Below are positions 53,839 to 61,940 of a stretch of 64,000 nucleotides of DNA, piece by piece. The position numbers and the translations under genes are program-made. The notes beneath the pieces are model-generated. The model had not been told where the DNA came from and did not search any database. It saw only the letters and a list, made by a program, of their open reading frames with translations. The stretch is from Paenarthrobacter nitroguajacolicus (GTDB taxonomy: Bacteria; Actinomycetota; Actinomycetes; Actinomycetales; Micrococcaceae), in NCBI RefSeq assembly GCF_007786235.1, contig NZ_VNFK01000001.1:310001-374000 (forward strand), in the 5' to 3' direction. The stretch's first letter is position 1. Every line of letters begins with the position of its first letter.

Positions 53839-53914
53839 CCAGCCCCAAGGACCTGGCGCGGGTCGGAGTTTTCCCCCAGACTCTTCGGCCCGCGTCAGCT
53901 ATGTCCACCCTCTT

Positions 53915-54940
53915 CTACTTGGCAACCCTTACGGGTACGCCCGTCTCCAGAGATTCCTGAGCCGCATCCGCCACCTTGGATGCCGCCACGGCGTCTTCGG
54001 GAGTGCAAGGGTTCTTGCGCTGGCCCAGCACGAGTTCCACGAAGGCGGCCATCTCGGAGCGGTATGCCTGAACGAAGCGCTCGGCAAAGGTCGCGTGCGC
54101 GGTTCCGGTGGGGAAGGCGACTCCGGGCTCCGCCGAACGCAAGGCCATCTGCTGGTCCATTCCCACCAGCACAGAACGCTCCGAGCCTTGGAGTTCCAGC
54201 CGGACATCGTGCCCAGCCCCGTTGTATCGGCTGGCCGACACTGTTCCCACCGTGCCGTCGTCGAACGTGACCAAAGCCAAAGCGGTATCGACGTCGCCCA
54301 CCTCGCCGATGGCGGGGTCGCCGTTATTGGAGCCCTTTGCGTAGACTTCCACGATCTCCTTGCCGGTGAGCCAGCGGAGGATATCGAAGTCGTGGACGGA
54401 GCAGTCACGGAACAACCCACCGGATGTCGCGAGGAACTGTACCGGTGGCGGGGCCATGTCGCAGGTGACTGCCCGCAAGGAGTGAATCCACCCAAGTTCC
54501 CCGGCCTCATAGGCGCGCTTGGCCTCCAGGTAGCCGGCATCAAAACGGCGCTGATGGCCGATCTGCACCACACCGGCTTTCTCGCGGATGTACTCAAGGA
54601 CAGGGAGTGACTCCGCCACGTTCACGGCCACTGGCTTTTCGCAGAAGACAGGGATGCCCGCATCCACGCCGGCCCGGATGAGGTCCGGGTGGGTTGCCGT
54701 GCCCGTAGCGATCACCAATCCGTCCACTCCGGAGGCGATCAGCTCGTCCACGGAGCCCAGGAACTCAGCTCCGAGATCGCTGGCTACCGAACGTGCGTGT
54801 TCCTCCGCCACGTCCGTGAGCCTTAGCCGGACCTGCACACCGTCCTGGTCCAAGGCTTTGTTGAGCGCGCTGATGTTGTTCGCGTGCATCACGCCGATCC
54901 GGCCAACACCCACCAGGCCGAGGGTCACGTGCTTCGTCAT
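53915..54940 (-). CDS. iolG: Inositol 2-dehydrogenase-like oxidoreductase (Gfo/Idh/MocA)
   Basis: A 341-residue NAD-dependent dehydrogenase. The N-terminal Rossmann motif is LGLVGVGRIGVMHANNI, the conserved EKP lysine is in VFCEKPVAVN, and the inositol-dehydrogenase segments VQIGHQRRFDAGYLEAK and LFRDCSVHDFDILRWLTG supply the His/Asp active site. It should oxidise myo-inositol to 2-keto-inositol. A clear promoter (TTGACA-N16-TCTAGT) and a TGTCCTGTCA site overlapping its -35 lie 60-85 bp upstream, linking it to the GntR regulator at 61941. It is separated from the next upstream gene by a terminator. Confidence 0.88.
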   Translation of the reverse strand: MTKHVTLGLVGVGRIGVMHANNISALNKALDQDGVQVRLRLTDVAEEHARSVASDLGAEFLGSVDELIASGVDGLVIATGTATHPDLIRAGVDAGIPVFCEKPVAVNVAESLPVLEYIREKAGVVQIGHQRRFDAGYLEAKRAYEAGELGWIHSLRAVTCDMAPPPVQFLATSGGLFRDCSVHDFDILRWLTGKEIVEVYAKGSNNGDPAIGEVGDVDTALALVTFDDGTVGTVSASRYNGAGHDVRLELQGSERSVLVGMDQQMALRSAEPGVAFPTGTAHATFAERFVQAYRSEMAAFVELVLGQRKNPCTPEDAVAASKVADAAQESLETGVPVRVAK

Positions 54941-54998
54941 GTTCTGTCTCCGTCAGTGCAGCAGAAGGTTGTCTCATAGGAGGGATTCCTCAGGCGAG

Positions 54999-55027
54999 AC
55001 TAGACCTTGTTAGTTTGTCCTGTCAAA
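54999..55027 (-). promoter_or_regulatory. iolG promoter with IolR-like operator
   Basis: On the minus strand TTGACA (55026-55021) and TCTAGT (55004-54999) are 16 bases apart. The 14-bp near-palindrome TTTGTCCTGTCAAA (55014-55027, plus strand) overlaps the -35 completely, so a bound repressor would block polymerase. The same motif occurs at 57446, 61721 and 61838. Confidence 0.75.
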
Positions 55028-55100
55028 CACCGTCAACTTTGCCATATACCGGCAGCCCGGGGGTTCCACGGTCCCCTTCGCAAATGGTCTTCCTACACAG

Positions 55101-55129
55101 CAAGGCGGCGGCCCAATGCCGCCGCCTTG
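55101..55129 (-). terminator. Hairpin terminator of the isomerase operon
   Basis: A perfect 12-bp GC-rich stem (55101-55112 with 55118-55129) and a five-base loop lie 14 bp after the stop of the 55143 gene on the minus strand. It has little U-tract and separates that operon from the iolG promoter. Confidence 0.75.
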
Positions 55130-55142
55130 CCTCACGCCGCCT

Positions 55143-56165
55143 TTATCGAGCAGTGACGTTCAGGGACGCTTCCAATGCTGCGTCGGCATCCCGCAGGACC
55201 TGGGCGGCAACCTCAAGCCCTTCGATGCGCCCCAGGGACACGTCCTCATGCTCGATGTTGACCAACATGTTCGGATCCACCTCGTGGAGAGCCCGGAGGA
55301 ACTCGGTCCAAAAGGCGGTATCGTGCCCTCGGCCGAGCGCAACGAAGTCCCAGGCTGAGTTCCTGGGCCACTCGTTGGCCCATTCGTCGCCGCCCAGATT
55401 GGTGCGGTTTTCGTCGGCCGAGAGCCTGCGGAAACTGTTGTCCAGCACGCCGTAGAGCGCGGCATTCTCCGTGTTGACGCGCACGTCCTTGGCGGCCGCC
55501 TGGAAGACCAGGGGTCCCAGTTCGCGGACCACGGCTACCGGGTCCATCTGCTGCCAGAACAGGTGGGAGGCGTCCAGCTCCACTCCCACATGCGTGGCGC
55601 CGGTGAGCTCGATGAGTTTGTAGACGTCCGCCGTGTTGAAGACGATGTTCTGCGGGTGCAGCTCCAGCGCCACCTTGACGCCGTGATCAGCAGCGAGGCG
55701 GTCGGTTTCCTTCCAGAATTCCGCGGCCACTCCCCACTGGTAATCCAGGACGTCCAATGCTGCCGAGTTCCAGGCGTTGACCACCCAGTTGACGGTGGTG
55801 GCGCCCGGTTCACCACCGGGCAGGCCGGACATGGTGACCACACGGTTCTGGCCCAGGCGGCTGGCCAGGCGAATGGAGCGGCGAATGTCCTCCGCATGCT
55901 TTTCACCGATTTCACGCTTGGGGTGCAGCGGGTTGCCGTTGCAGTTCAGCCCGGCGATGGAAACGCCGGTGCCCTCGAAGATTCCCAGGTAGTCATCGCG
56001 GGCCGCGTCGCTTTCCAGGATCTGGTCAAAGGTGGGCACGTGCACGGCCGGGAGGAAGCCGCCCGTGTTGATCTCAATGCCCGTCAGCCCCAGGTCGGCA
56101 ATGACCTTCAGCGCTTCGGGCAACGGGCGGTCGTGCAGGATCGCGTTGTAGACGCCGAGCTTCAT
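55143..56165 (-). CDS. Sugar phosphate isomerase/epimerase-family TIM-barrel protein
   Basis: A 340-residue xylose-isomerase-like TIM barrel (AP_endonuc_2). Segments KLGVYNAILHDRPLPEALKVIADLGLTGIEI, VKVALELHPQNIVFNTADVYKLIELTGATHVGVELDASHLFWQ and NMLVNIEHEDVSLGRIEG carry the Glu/Asp/His metal ligands. Family members include inosose isomerase and dehydratase (IolI, IolE) and various ketose epimerases. ATG 56165 overlaps the stop of the preceding dehydrogenase gene (ATGA). With that gene it forms a two-gene operon for an inositol isomer or another polyol. It is not a confident IolE. Confidence 0.85.
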   Translation of the reverse strand: MKLGVYNAILHDRPLPEALKVIADLGLTGIEINTGGFLPAVHVPTFDQILESDAARDDYLGIFEGTGVSIAGLNCNGNPLHPKREIGEKHAEDIRRSIRLASRLGQNRVVTMSGLPGGEPGATTVNWVVNAWNSAALDVLDYQWGVAAEFWKETDRLAADHGVKVALELHPQNIVFNTADVYKLIELTGATHVGVELDASHLFWQQMDPVAVVRELGPLVFQAAAKDVRVNTENAALYGVLDNSFRRLSADENRTNLGGDEWANEWPRNSAWDFVALGRGHDTAFWTEFLRALHEVDPNMLVNIEHEDVSLGRIEGLEVAAQVLRDADAALEASLNVTAR

Positions 56166-57349
56166 AGCGTGATCTTCTTTCCGTTGTTGAGGGCGGACTC
56201 GGTGACGGCACCGAGGAGCTCCATGTTGCGGACGCCTTCGTCGAACGTGGCACATCGAGGCAGGGAAGACTCCGCGCCGAGGCCTGCGACCTCTTCGAGG
56301 AATGCCCGCGCCTGGTAGCCGAACGCGTCATTCTGGCCGAACCCAACTTCGGGGGCATCCATGGCGAGTCCGCCGGCGATGTAGGGGTGGCCCGGGCCAA
56401 GGATGACCTGGCGGTAGCCGTTGTCGTTCCCGGATCCGTCGTTCAGGAACAACTGGATCTCGGACGGGCGGCGCTGGTCGAACTTGGCCGCACCGTTCTC
56501 GCAGAAGACCTCGAACTGGAGGCTGTTGGCGTGACCAGCGGCAACACGGGAGACTTCGAAGCTGCCCGCGCCGCTGGCGAATTCTGCGTTGAAGGCCGCG
56601 TAGTCGTCGTTCTCCACAGCCTCGTAGGTGTCGCTGACAGCCACGTGGTCGTGGCCCATGACAGCGCTGAGCGGCAGGGGCCGCTTGTCGATCGCGGTGG
56701 TCAGGCGGCCGCCGCTGATGGACTTGATGTCGCCGCAGAGGAATTCGGAGACGTACGTCAGATGGCTTCCGACGTCGGCCAGCGCACCGGAGCCGGGCCC
56801 GCCCTTGTAGCGCCAGCTCATGGGTGCGGCGGGGCTGAAGCCATAGTCGGTCCAGTAACGGCCACTGAAGTGCAGTACGTTGCCCAGCGTGCCGTTGCCG
56901 ATCAGGTCGCGGATGTAGGCGATGCCCGGGGTGCGGCGGAACGTGAAGCCGATGCGGGCGAGCGTTCCCCGGGCCTCCGCCGCACGGGCGGCGTCGGCCA
57001 TGGCGCGGGCATCGTCCAGGGTATCGCTGAGCGGCTTTTCGCACAGGACATGCTTGCCGGCCGCCAGCAATCCTTCAACCACTTCGCGGTGCAGCGAGTT
57101 GGCGATGACCACGCTGACCACGTCAATGTCGTCAGCTTCGGCAATGGCCTGCCAGGACGTGTCGTTGCGCTCATACCCGAAACGGCGCGCGGCCAGCGAA
57201 CCGAATTCGGCATTGACGTCGCCAATGGAGACCAGGCGGACTGGGGGCAGCACGGGGCTGTAGAGGGCAGATGCCGTGCGGTATGCGGCAGCGTGGGCCT
57301 TGCCGGCCATACCTGCACCGATGACGGCGACGCCGAGGCTTTCAGCCAT
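56162..57349 (-). CDS. Gfo/Idh/MocA-family oxidoreductase
   Basis: A 395-residue NAD-dependent sugar or inositol dehydrogenase-like protein. The Rossmann motif is LGVAVIGAGMAGKAHAAAY (about 5-23), the EKP motif is HVLCEKPLSDTLDDA, and GPGSGALADVGSHLTYVSEFLCG supplies the catalytic Asp and His. ATG 57349 follows AAGGAGAAATCA; upstream in-frame residues are rejected. It is cotranscribed with the isomerase gene from the promoter at 57430-57458 and is divergent from a LacI regulator. It may oxidise an inositol stereoisomer or a glycoside complementary to iolG. Confidence 0.88.
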   Translation of the reverse strand: MAESLGVAVIGAGMAGKAHAAAYRTASALYSPVLPPVRLVSIGDVNAEFGSLAARRFGYERNDTSWQAIAEADDIDVVSVVIANSLHREVVEGLLAAGKHVLCEKPLSDTLDDARAMADAARAAEARGTLARIGFTFRRTPGIAYIRDLIGNGTLGNVLHFSGRYWTDYGFSPAAPMSWRYKGGPGSGALADVGSHLTYVSEFLCGDIKSISGGRLTTAIDKRPLPLSAVMGHDHVAVSDTYEAVENDDYAAFNAEFASGAGSFEVSRVAAGHANSLQFEVFCENGAAKFDQRRPSEIQLFLNDGSGNDNGYRQVILGPGHPYIAGGLAMDAPEVGFGQNDAFGYQARAFLEEVAGLGAESSLPRCATFDEGVRNMELLGAVTESALNNGKKITL

Positions 57350-57398
57350 TGATTTCTCCTTCGAAATTTCGCCGCCGCGTGGGGCGCTGTGCGGCATT

Positions 57399-57412
57399 TT
57401 GTAGCGCTACAA
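57399..57412. promoter_or_regulatory. LacI-type palindromic operator
   Basis: The perfect 14-bp palindrome TTGTAGCGCTACAA with a central CG, typical for LacI-family sites, flanked by AT-rich DNA. It lies about 11-25 bp downstream of the predicted start of transcription of the 57349 operon, where a bound repressor would act as a roadblock, and next to the divergent LacI gene. Confidence 0.8.
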
Positions 57413-57429
57413 TTTTTACGCTGGGTTTG

Positions 57430-57459
57430 ATCGTAACTATGTCTATATGTCCTGTCAAT
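57430..57459 (-). promoter_or_regulatory. Promoter of the dehydrogenase/isomerase operon with IolR-like site
   Basis: On the minus strand TTGACA (57458-57453) and TACGAT (57435-57430) are exactly 17 bases apart. The motif TATGTCCTGTCAAT (57446-57459, plus strand) overlaps the -35 as at iolG. With the LacI palindrome downstream, this promoter appears to answer to two repressors. Confidence 0.75.
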
Positions 57460-57509
57460 GGCAGACCGACTATCCTCAAGAAGAGATACGAAAGGCACCG
57501 AAGATCCCC

Positions 57510-58529
57510 TTGAACAGCCCCGAAACGCAGAACAGTCCCCTCGGCCGACGTCCCACCCTGTACGACGTCGCCACCCATGCCGGAGTTTCGCCGTCGCTGG
57601 TTTCCCTGTTTCTCAAGGACCCGGAAAGGATCAGCGAAAAGCGGCGGGGAGCCGTGCAAAAAGCCATCTCCGAGTTGGGCTACCGGCCCAGCCGCGCCGC
57701 CACTACACTGGCCAGCACCCGAACCAAAAGCATCGGCCTGGTCATCGACGACTACCGGAACCTCTGGTTCGTCGATCTCCTCCGCGGCATGGAATCTGTC
57801 CTTTCAAACCTCGGCTACCAAGTGATGCTCGCGGACTCGCGGCCCGGCAAGAACCGCATCAAGGAAGCCACGGACGGCCTGCTCGCCATGCACGTGGACG
57901 CCCTGGTACTCGCAGCCGAGCCCAGCGAAGCCATGCTGTCCACAACATGGGTTCCTACCGTGGTTGCCGGCTGGCGCAAGGGGGTCCCGGCAGGTGCCGA
58001 CCTGATCACCAACGACGACGACGGCGGGGGCGCCATGGCCGCCAGCCACTTGCTGGAGTTGGGGCACGTCCGCGTAGGCCACCTCTCCGGTGCCGACGGC
58101 GCCTCCGCACACCGGCGGGCGGGTTTCCGCCGCGCTGTGGAGACGGCCGGCGTCGAGTCCATCATCAGCGAGTCCGACGGAACCTCGGAAGAAGACGGTT
58201 ATACGGCAGCCTGCTGGCTGCTGGAGCACCACCCGGACACTACTGCGATCTTTGCGGCCAACGACACCATGGCGCTGGGGGCCTTTGCCGCGCTCAAGGC
58301 CCGCGGGCTCTCAGTGCCTCATGATGTTTCGGTGATCGGCTATGACAACTCCCCCTTGGCAAAGTCTCGCTACCTGGACCTCACGTCCGTGGACAACCGA
58401 AGCGACGTCGTGGGGATCGACGCAGCACACAGGCTGTTGGCACGGATCGAGGACCCGTCGCTGCAACCGGAGCGGAAGCTGATTGAGCCGACGCTGGTCC
58501 TGCGTGGCACGACGTCCGCCCTCCGGTAA
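57510..58529 (+). CDS. LacI-family transcriptional regulator
   Basis: About 340 residues. The HTH is PTLYDVATHAGVSPSLVSLFLKDPERISEKRRGAVQKAISELGYRPSRAATTLAS (about residues 13-68); a periplasmic-binding-protein-like effector domain follows (SIGLVIDDYRNLWFVDLLRGME to VSVIGYDNSPLAKSRYLDLTSVD). TTG 57510 is the first start near the HTH but lacks a good ribosome site; an in-frame ATG at 57447 would add 21 residues and overlap the divergent promoter. It is divergent from the 56162-57349 operon and its palindrome at 57399 is the expected target. Confidence 0.88.
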   Translation: MNSPETQNSPLGRRPTLYDVATHAGVSPSLVSLFLKDPERISEKRRGAVQKAISELGYRPSRAATTLASTRTKSIGLVIDDYRNLWFVDLLRGMESVLSNLGYQVMLADSRPGKNRIKEATDGLLAMHVDALVLAAEPSEAMLSTTWVPTVVAGWRKGVPAGADLITNDDDGGGAMAASHLLELGHVRVGHLSGADGASAHRRAGFRRAVETAGVESIISESDGTSEEDGYTAACWLLEHHPDTTAIFAANDTMALGAFAALKARGLSVPHDVSVIGYDNSPLAKSRYLDLTSVDNRSDVVGIDAAHRLLARIEDPSLQPERKLIEPTLVLRGTTSALR

Positions 58530-58534
58530 AAACG

Positions 58535-58569
58535 ACTCTGCCCGAAGCCGCCAGGGCTCCGGGCAGAGT
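58535..58569. terminator. Bidirectional hairpin terminator
   Basis: Stem 58535-58549 with 58554-58569 pairs the segment ACTCTGCCCG and following bases with one mismatch. It lies 5 bp after the LacI stop and 15 bp after the end of the convergent ABC ATPase gene, so it can serve both. Confidence 0.75.
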
Positions 58570-58584
58570 ACTTTCAGCGAAAGC

Positions 58585-59511
58585 CTAGTGTTTCTTGCTG
58601 GGGCTCTCGGGGGCAGCGTCAGCCACACCCGCCACTTCGGCCTTCACTTCCTCAAGAGCGTCGGAGTGGCCACCGAGCTGCTCCAGCTCGTGGGCCAGTT
58701 CAGCCAGTTCGGCACCGCCGGCCATCTGGGCCGTCAGCTCATCCAGGGTGATGTCCTTCTTGTCGTAGTAGCCGATTGACTTGCCGCGTTTGAGCAGCAG
58801 GAACCGGTCGCCCACGGGGAAGGCATGGTGCGGGTTGTGGGTGATGAAAATGACTCCGAGTCCACGGTCTCGGGCCTGCAGGATGTAGCGGAGCACGACG
58901 CCGGACTGCTTGACACCCAGCGCAGCCGTGGGCTCGTCCAGGATCAGCACCTTCGCGCCGAAGTACACCGCACGGGCAATCGCCACACACTGGCGTTCAC
59001 CACCGGAGAGCTGGCCGATGGGCTGCTCTACGTCCCGGAGGTCGATGCCCATGTCCGCGAGTTCCTTCTTGGTGATGTCCTTCATCTTCTGGACATCCAT
59101 GCTCTTGAACGGGCCAAACCCGCTGGTCAGCTCAGAGCCAAGGAAGAAGTTGCGCCAAATGGGCATCAAGGGGACGACGGCCAGGTCCTGGTAGACCGTG
59201 GCGATGCCGGCGTCCAGGGCTTCCCTGGGCGACGAGAACTTCCTGGCATCGCCCATCACATGCAAAGTGCCTTCGTCATGCTGGTGGAGCCCGGCGATGA
59301 TCTTGATCAGGGTGGACTTGCCGGCGCCGTTGTCGCCCAGGACGCAGGTGACGCGGCCGTTGTCCACAGCCATGGTGACATCGCGCAGGGCGATGATGTT
59401 GCCGTAGTGCTTACCCACGTTCTCCAGGGAGAGCAGGTGCACTGGTGTGTGCGTCAACGGGTCCTTCTCATCCTTTAGCAGGGTCTGTTGGTCAATCTGT
59501 TGTGCATTCAT
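58585..59511 (-). CDS. Sugar ABC importer ATP-binding protein (single NBD)
   Basis: A 308-residue ATPase of the CUT2 class: Walker [20 protein letters not shown]-loop [10 protein letters not shown], signature [16 protein letters not shown], Walker [13 protein letters not shown] and the switch His in [13 protein letters not shown]2 ATPases usually contain two fused NBDs in about 500 residues; this one has only one, so two copies would be needed per transporter. It is the last gene of an operon with the permease and binding protein. A His/Glu/Ala-rich C-terminal tail of about 40 residues follows the domain. Confidence 0.93.
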   Translation of the reverse strand: MNAQQIDQQTLLKDEKDPLTHTPVHLLSLENVGKHYGNIIALRDVTMAVDNGRVTCVLGDNGAGKSTLIKIIAGLHQHDEGTLHVMGDARKFSSPREALDAGIATVYQDLAVVPLMPIWRNFFLGSELTSGFGPFKSMDVQKMKDITKKELADMGIDLRDVEQPIGQLSGGERQCVAIARAVYFGAKVLILDEPTAALGVKQSGVVLRYILQARDRGLGVIFITHNPHHAFPVGDRFLLLKRGKSIGYYDKKDITLDELTAQMAGGAELAELAHELEQLGGHSDALEEVKAEVAGVADAAPESPSKKH

Positions 59512-59523
59512 GGTTCGGGTCCT

Positions 59524-60573
59524 TTACTTGAGCTCTGCCCGGCGCTTGACGATCAGGTTCACGATGGTGGCCAGCAGGAGCATCAAGCCCAGGAAGAACT
59601 TGAACCAGTCCGGATTCCATTGTGCGTACACGATGCCCTTGTTGGCCATGCCGAAGATGAAGGCACCGATCGCGCCACCCACTGCCGAGCCGTAGCCGCC
59701 GGTCAGGAGGCAGCCACCGATGACCGCAGCGATGATGTACAGGAACTCGTTGCCGACGCCTTCACCGGACTGCACCGAATCGAAGGCGAAGAGATTGTGC
59801 ATGCCCAGGATCCAGCCGCAGAAACCAACGGCCATGAAGAGGCCGATTTTGGTCTTCGTGACCGGGACGCCTACTGCGCGGGCCGCGTTGGCATCGCCGC
59901 CTACTGCGAAGATCCAGTTGCCTACCCGAGTGCGGAGCAGGATCCAAGAGGCTACCGCCACCAGGGCGATCCAAATGAAGACCGTGATCTTGACGTCCAC
60001 GCCGCCAATGGACACCGATGAGGCGAACACGGCCTGCGCCGAGTCGAAGCCGTCCATGTTCGAGATCGACGGCGACGATACGGATCCGCCGATGAGTCGC
60101 GTGAGGCCGAGGTTGAGGCCGGTGAGCATGAGGAAGGACGCCAGGGTGACGATGAAACTGGGCAGTTTTGTCTTGACCAGGATCCAGCCGTTGATCAGGC
60201 CGATCCCCAGCGAAACGGCCAAGGCCAGGATGACCCCCACCCAGACATTGGTGGTGAAGTACCAGCTGAAGAGCGAGGCCGTGAGCGCCGAGGAGATGAC
60301 GGCAACGCCCGTGGAAAGGTCGAACTCACCGCCGATCATCAGCAGGGACACGCCAACAGCCATGATGCCGATGGTGGAGCTTCCGTAGAGGACCGTGGCG
60401 AAAGCGTTCGGCTGGATGAACGTCTGCGAAACGGATGCGAAGAAGATGAAGAGGACGACGGCACCAACGAGGGCGCCGACTTCCGGACGGCCAAGGAGCT
60501 TCTGGAGCGGGTTGCGTTGTCCGACGCGCTCGTCAGCTGCGATTGGTTTTGCGGCGGTGGGGGTCATAGTCAT
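59524..60573 (-). CDS. Sugar ABC importer permease (RbsC/IatP-like)
   Basis: A 349-residue permease with about nine to ten hydrophobic helices. Segments ALVGAVVLFIFFASVSQTFI, GIMAVGVSLLMIGGEFDLSTGV and GLINGWILVKTKLPSFIVTLASFLMLTGLNLGLTRLI are typical of the BPD_transp_2 family. AAGGAACACCATC precedes the ATG. It is 12 bp before the ATPase gene and follows the binding-protein gene. Together these form a CUT2 importer for a monosaccharide or inositol. Confidence 0.94.
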   Translation of the reverse strand: MTMTPTAAKPIAADERVGQRNPLQKLLGRPEVGALVGAVVLFIFFASVSQTFIQPNAFATVLYGSSTIGIMAVGVSLLMIGGEFDLSTGVAVISSALTASLFSWYFTTNVWVGVILALAVSLGIGLINGWILVKTKLPSFIVTLASFLMLTGLNLGLTRLIGGSVSSPSISNMDGFDSAQAVFASSVSIGGVDVKITVFIWIALVAVASWILLRTRVGNWIFAVGGDANAARAVGVPVTKTKIGLFMAVGFCGWILGMHNLFAFDSVQSGEGVGNEFLYIIAAVIGGCLLTGGYGSAVGGAIGAFIFGMANKGIVYAQWNPDWFKFFLGLMLLLATIVNLIVKRRAELK

Positions 60574-60626
60574 GATGGTGTTCCTTGCTGCCGGGCCCGG
60601 TTTCCACCGGGCCCGGCGAGTCAGTG

Positions 60627-61622
60627 CTAGCGGATACCCTGCTCAGCGAACTTCAGGACGTCGGTGGCATTGGCCTTGTCGATGATGGCCGGGCCCGTCA
60701 GGACGGACTGGCCGCCGCCGATGGTGAAACCACCGCGCTTGTTCTGCCAAATGGCATCGATGGCGCCGTAGCCCTGCAGCCACGGCTGCTGGTCCACGGT
60801 GAACAGCACTCCGCCGTCCGCGATCTTTTGCGCCAGTTCCTTGTTCAGGTCGAAGCTGGCCACCTTGGCGGAGCTTCCGGCGGTGGACACGGACTTGATG
60901 AGCGTGAGGGTGATCGGGGCACCCAAGCCAATGATCACGTCGGCATCCTTGGAAGCCTGCAACTTCGCGGTTGCTGTCGATTCCACGGAGGTCATGTCCG
61001 CGCCGTTGACGTAGAGGATTTCCGTTCCAGGAACCTTCGCCTTAACACCGGCGCACCGGGCTTCCAGGCCTACGTGCCCTTGAGCCTGGATGACGCAGAT
61101 GGGGTGCTTGAAGTTTTCCGCGGCCAGCCGCTCACCCACAGCTTCGCCGGCAAGCTTCTCGTTGGAACCGAAGTGCGTGAAAGCGCCAAGCTGCTTGGAG
61201 ACGGACTCGCCTGCATTCAGGCTGACAATGGGGATTCCGGCTTCGGTGGCCTTCTTGAGCGAATCCTTGAGTGCGTCGGGAGTCGCCAGCGTGACCGCGA
61301 TGCCATCAACCTTTTGGTCCACCGCTTGCTGGATCAACTGGGCCTGGCGTCCCGCTTCGGCATCGCTGGTGTACAGCAGCTCCACGTTGTCCTTGGCCGC
61401 GGCTTCTTCCGCACCCTTGCGTACGGTGTCCCAGAAGGTGTCACCGGGAGGGGCGTGGGTGATCAGCGCGATCTTGATGCGGTCGGTGCTCGCCACTTGG
61501 CCGGCAGCGGCTCCCCCGCCGGAATCTGCCGGCTTGCCACCTTGGCTGGAACAGGCGCTCAGTGCCACGAGGGGAACCACTGCTGCGACGACCGCCGCTG
61601 TGCGCCATGAGAATTTTGCCAC
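60627..61622 (-). CDS. Sugar ABC importer substrate-binding lipoprotein
   Basis: A 331-residue lipoprotein. The signal peptide TAAVVAAVVPLVALSAC ends in a lipobox whose Cys is near residue 24, followed by a SSQGGKPADSGGGAAAG linker. The mature part is a Peripla_BP_4 sugar-binding fold (IKIALITHAPPGDTFWDTVRKGAEEAA, QAVDQKVDGIAVTLATPD, GIPIVSLNAGE). The GTG start follows AAAGGAGATAACG. It heads the importer operon from the promoter at 61688-61717, which is flanked by the IolR-like site at 61721. Inositol or a related polyol is the probable ligand. Confidence 0.93.
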   Translation of the reverse strand: MAKFSWRTAAVVAAVVPLVALSACSSQGGKPADSGGGAAAGQVASTDRIKIALITHAPPGDTFWDTVRKGAEEAAAKDNVELLYTSDAEAGRQAQLIQQAVDQKVDGIAVTLATPDALKDSLKKATEAGIPIVSLNAGESVSKQLGAFTHFGSNEKLAGEAVGERLAAENFKHPICVIQAQGHVGLEARCAGVKAKVPGTEILYVNGADMTSVESTATAKLQASKDADVIIGLGAPITLTLIKSVSTAGSSAKVASFDLNKELAQKIADGGVLFTVDQQPWLQGYGAIDAIWQNKRGGFTIGGGQSVLTGPAIIDKANATDVLKFAEQGIR

Positions 61623-61687
61623 CGTTATCTCCTTTGATTTCAGCTTCGGGCCTCCGGAGACTCGTATCCGGATGACCTACTACTCAG

Positions 61688-61734
61688 ATCATGGTGACTC
61701 GCCTCACACTTTGTCAATAGTTTGTCCTGACATT
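61688..61734 (-). promoter_or_regulatory. ABC importer promoter with IolR-like site
   Basis: On the minus strand TTGACA (61717-61712) and CATGAT (61693-61688) are 18 bases apart. Just upstream of the -35 lies TTTGTCCTGACATT (61721-61734, plus strand), whose core TGTCCTGACA fits the motif KGWCHTRACA that I recall for IolR of Corynebacterium glutamicum. This is in the 318-bp gap between the divergent binding-protein and GntR genes. Confidence 0.7.
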
Positions 61735-61796
61735 AGGATGTTTTAACGTAATCTCCTCGAGTGGAGGGCTTGGCGACTCGGCCCGAGGAGGTTTCC

Positions 61797-61869
61797 TTGA
61801 CCGTCGCAACCCGGCTGCTATTATCGGAAATAGGCAGTATGTCCTATCAAGAGAACATGAACGGACATA
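61797..61869 (+). promoter_or_regulatory. GntR gene promoter with one full and one partial IolR-like site
   Basis: TTGACC (61797-61802) and TATTAT (61819-61824) are 16 bases apart. The site TATGTCCTATCAAG (61838-61851) lies about 8-21 bp after the predicted transcription start and a partial inverted copy (GGACATA, 61863-61869) follows. Autoregulation by the GntR protein is likely. Between 61741 and 61796 a 7-bp inverted repeat (CTCCTCG/CGAGGAG) is the only other structure seen. Confidence 0.7.
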
Positions 61870-61940
61870 CCCATCCCATCCGGCAGAGGAGCCGCAACCC
61901 GCTCCCCGGCCGGCCTTCAGCAGGCGTCTAGGAGAATCCA

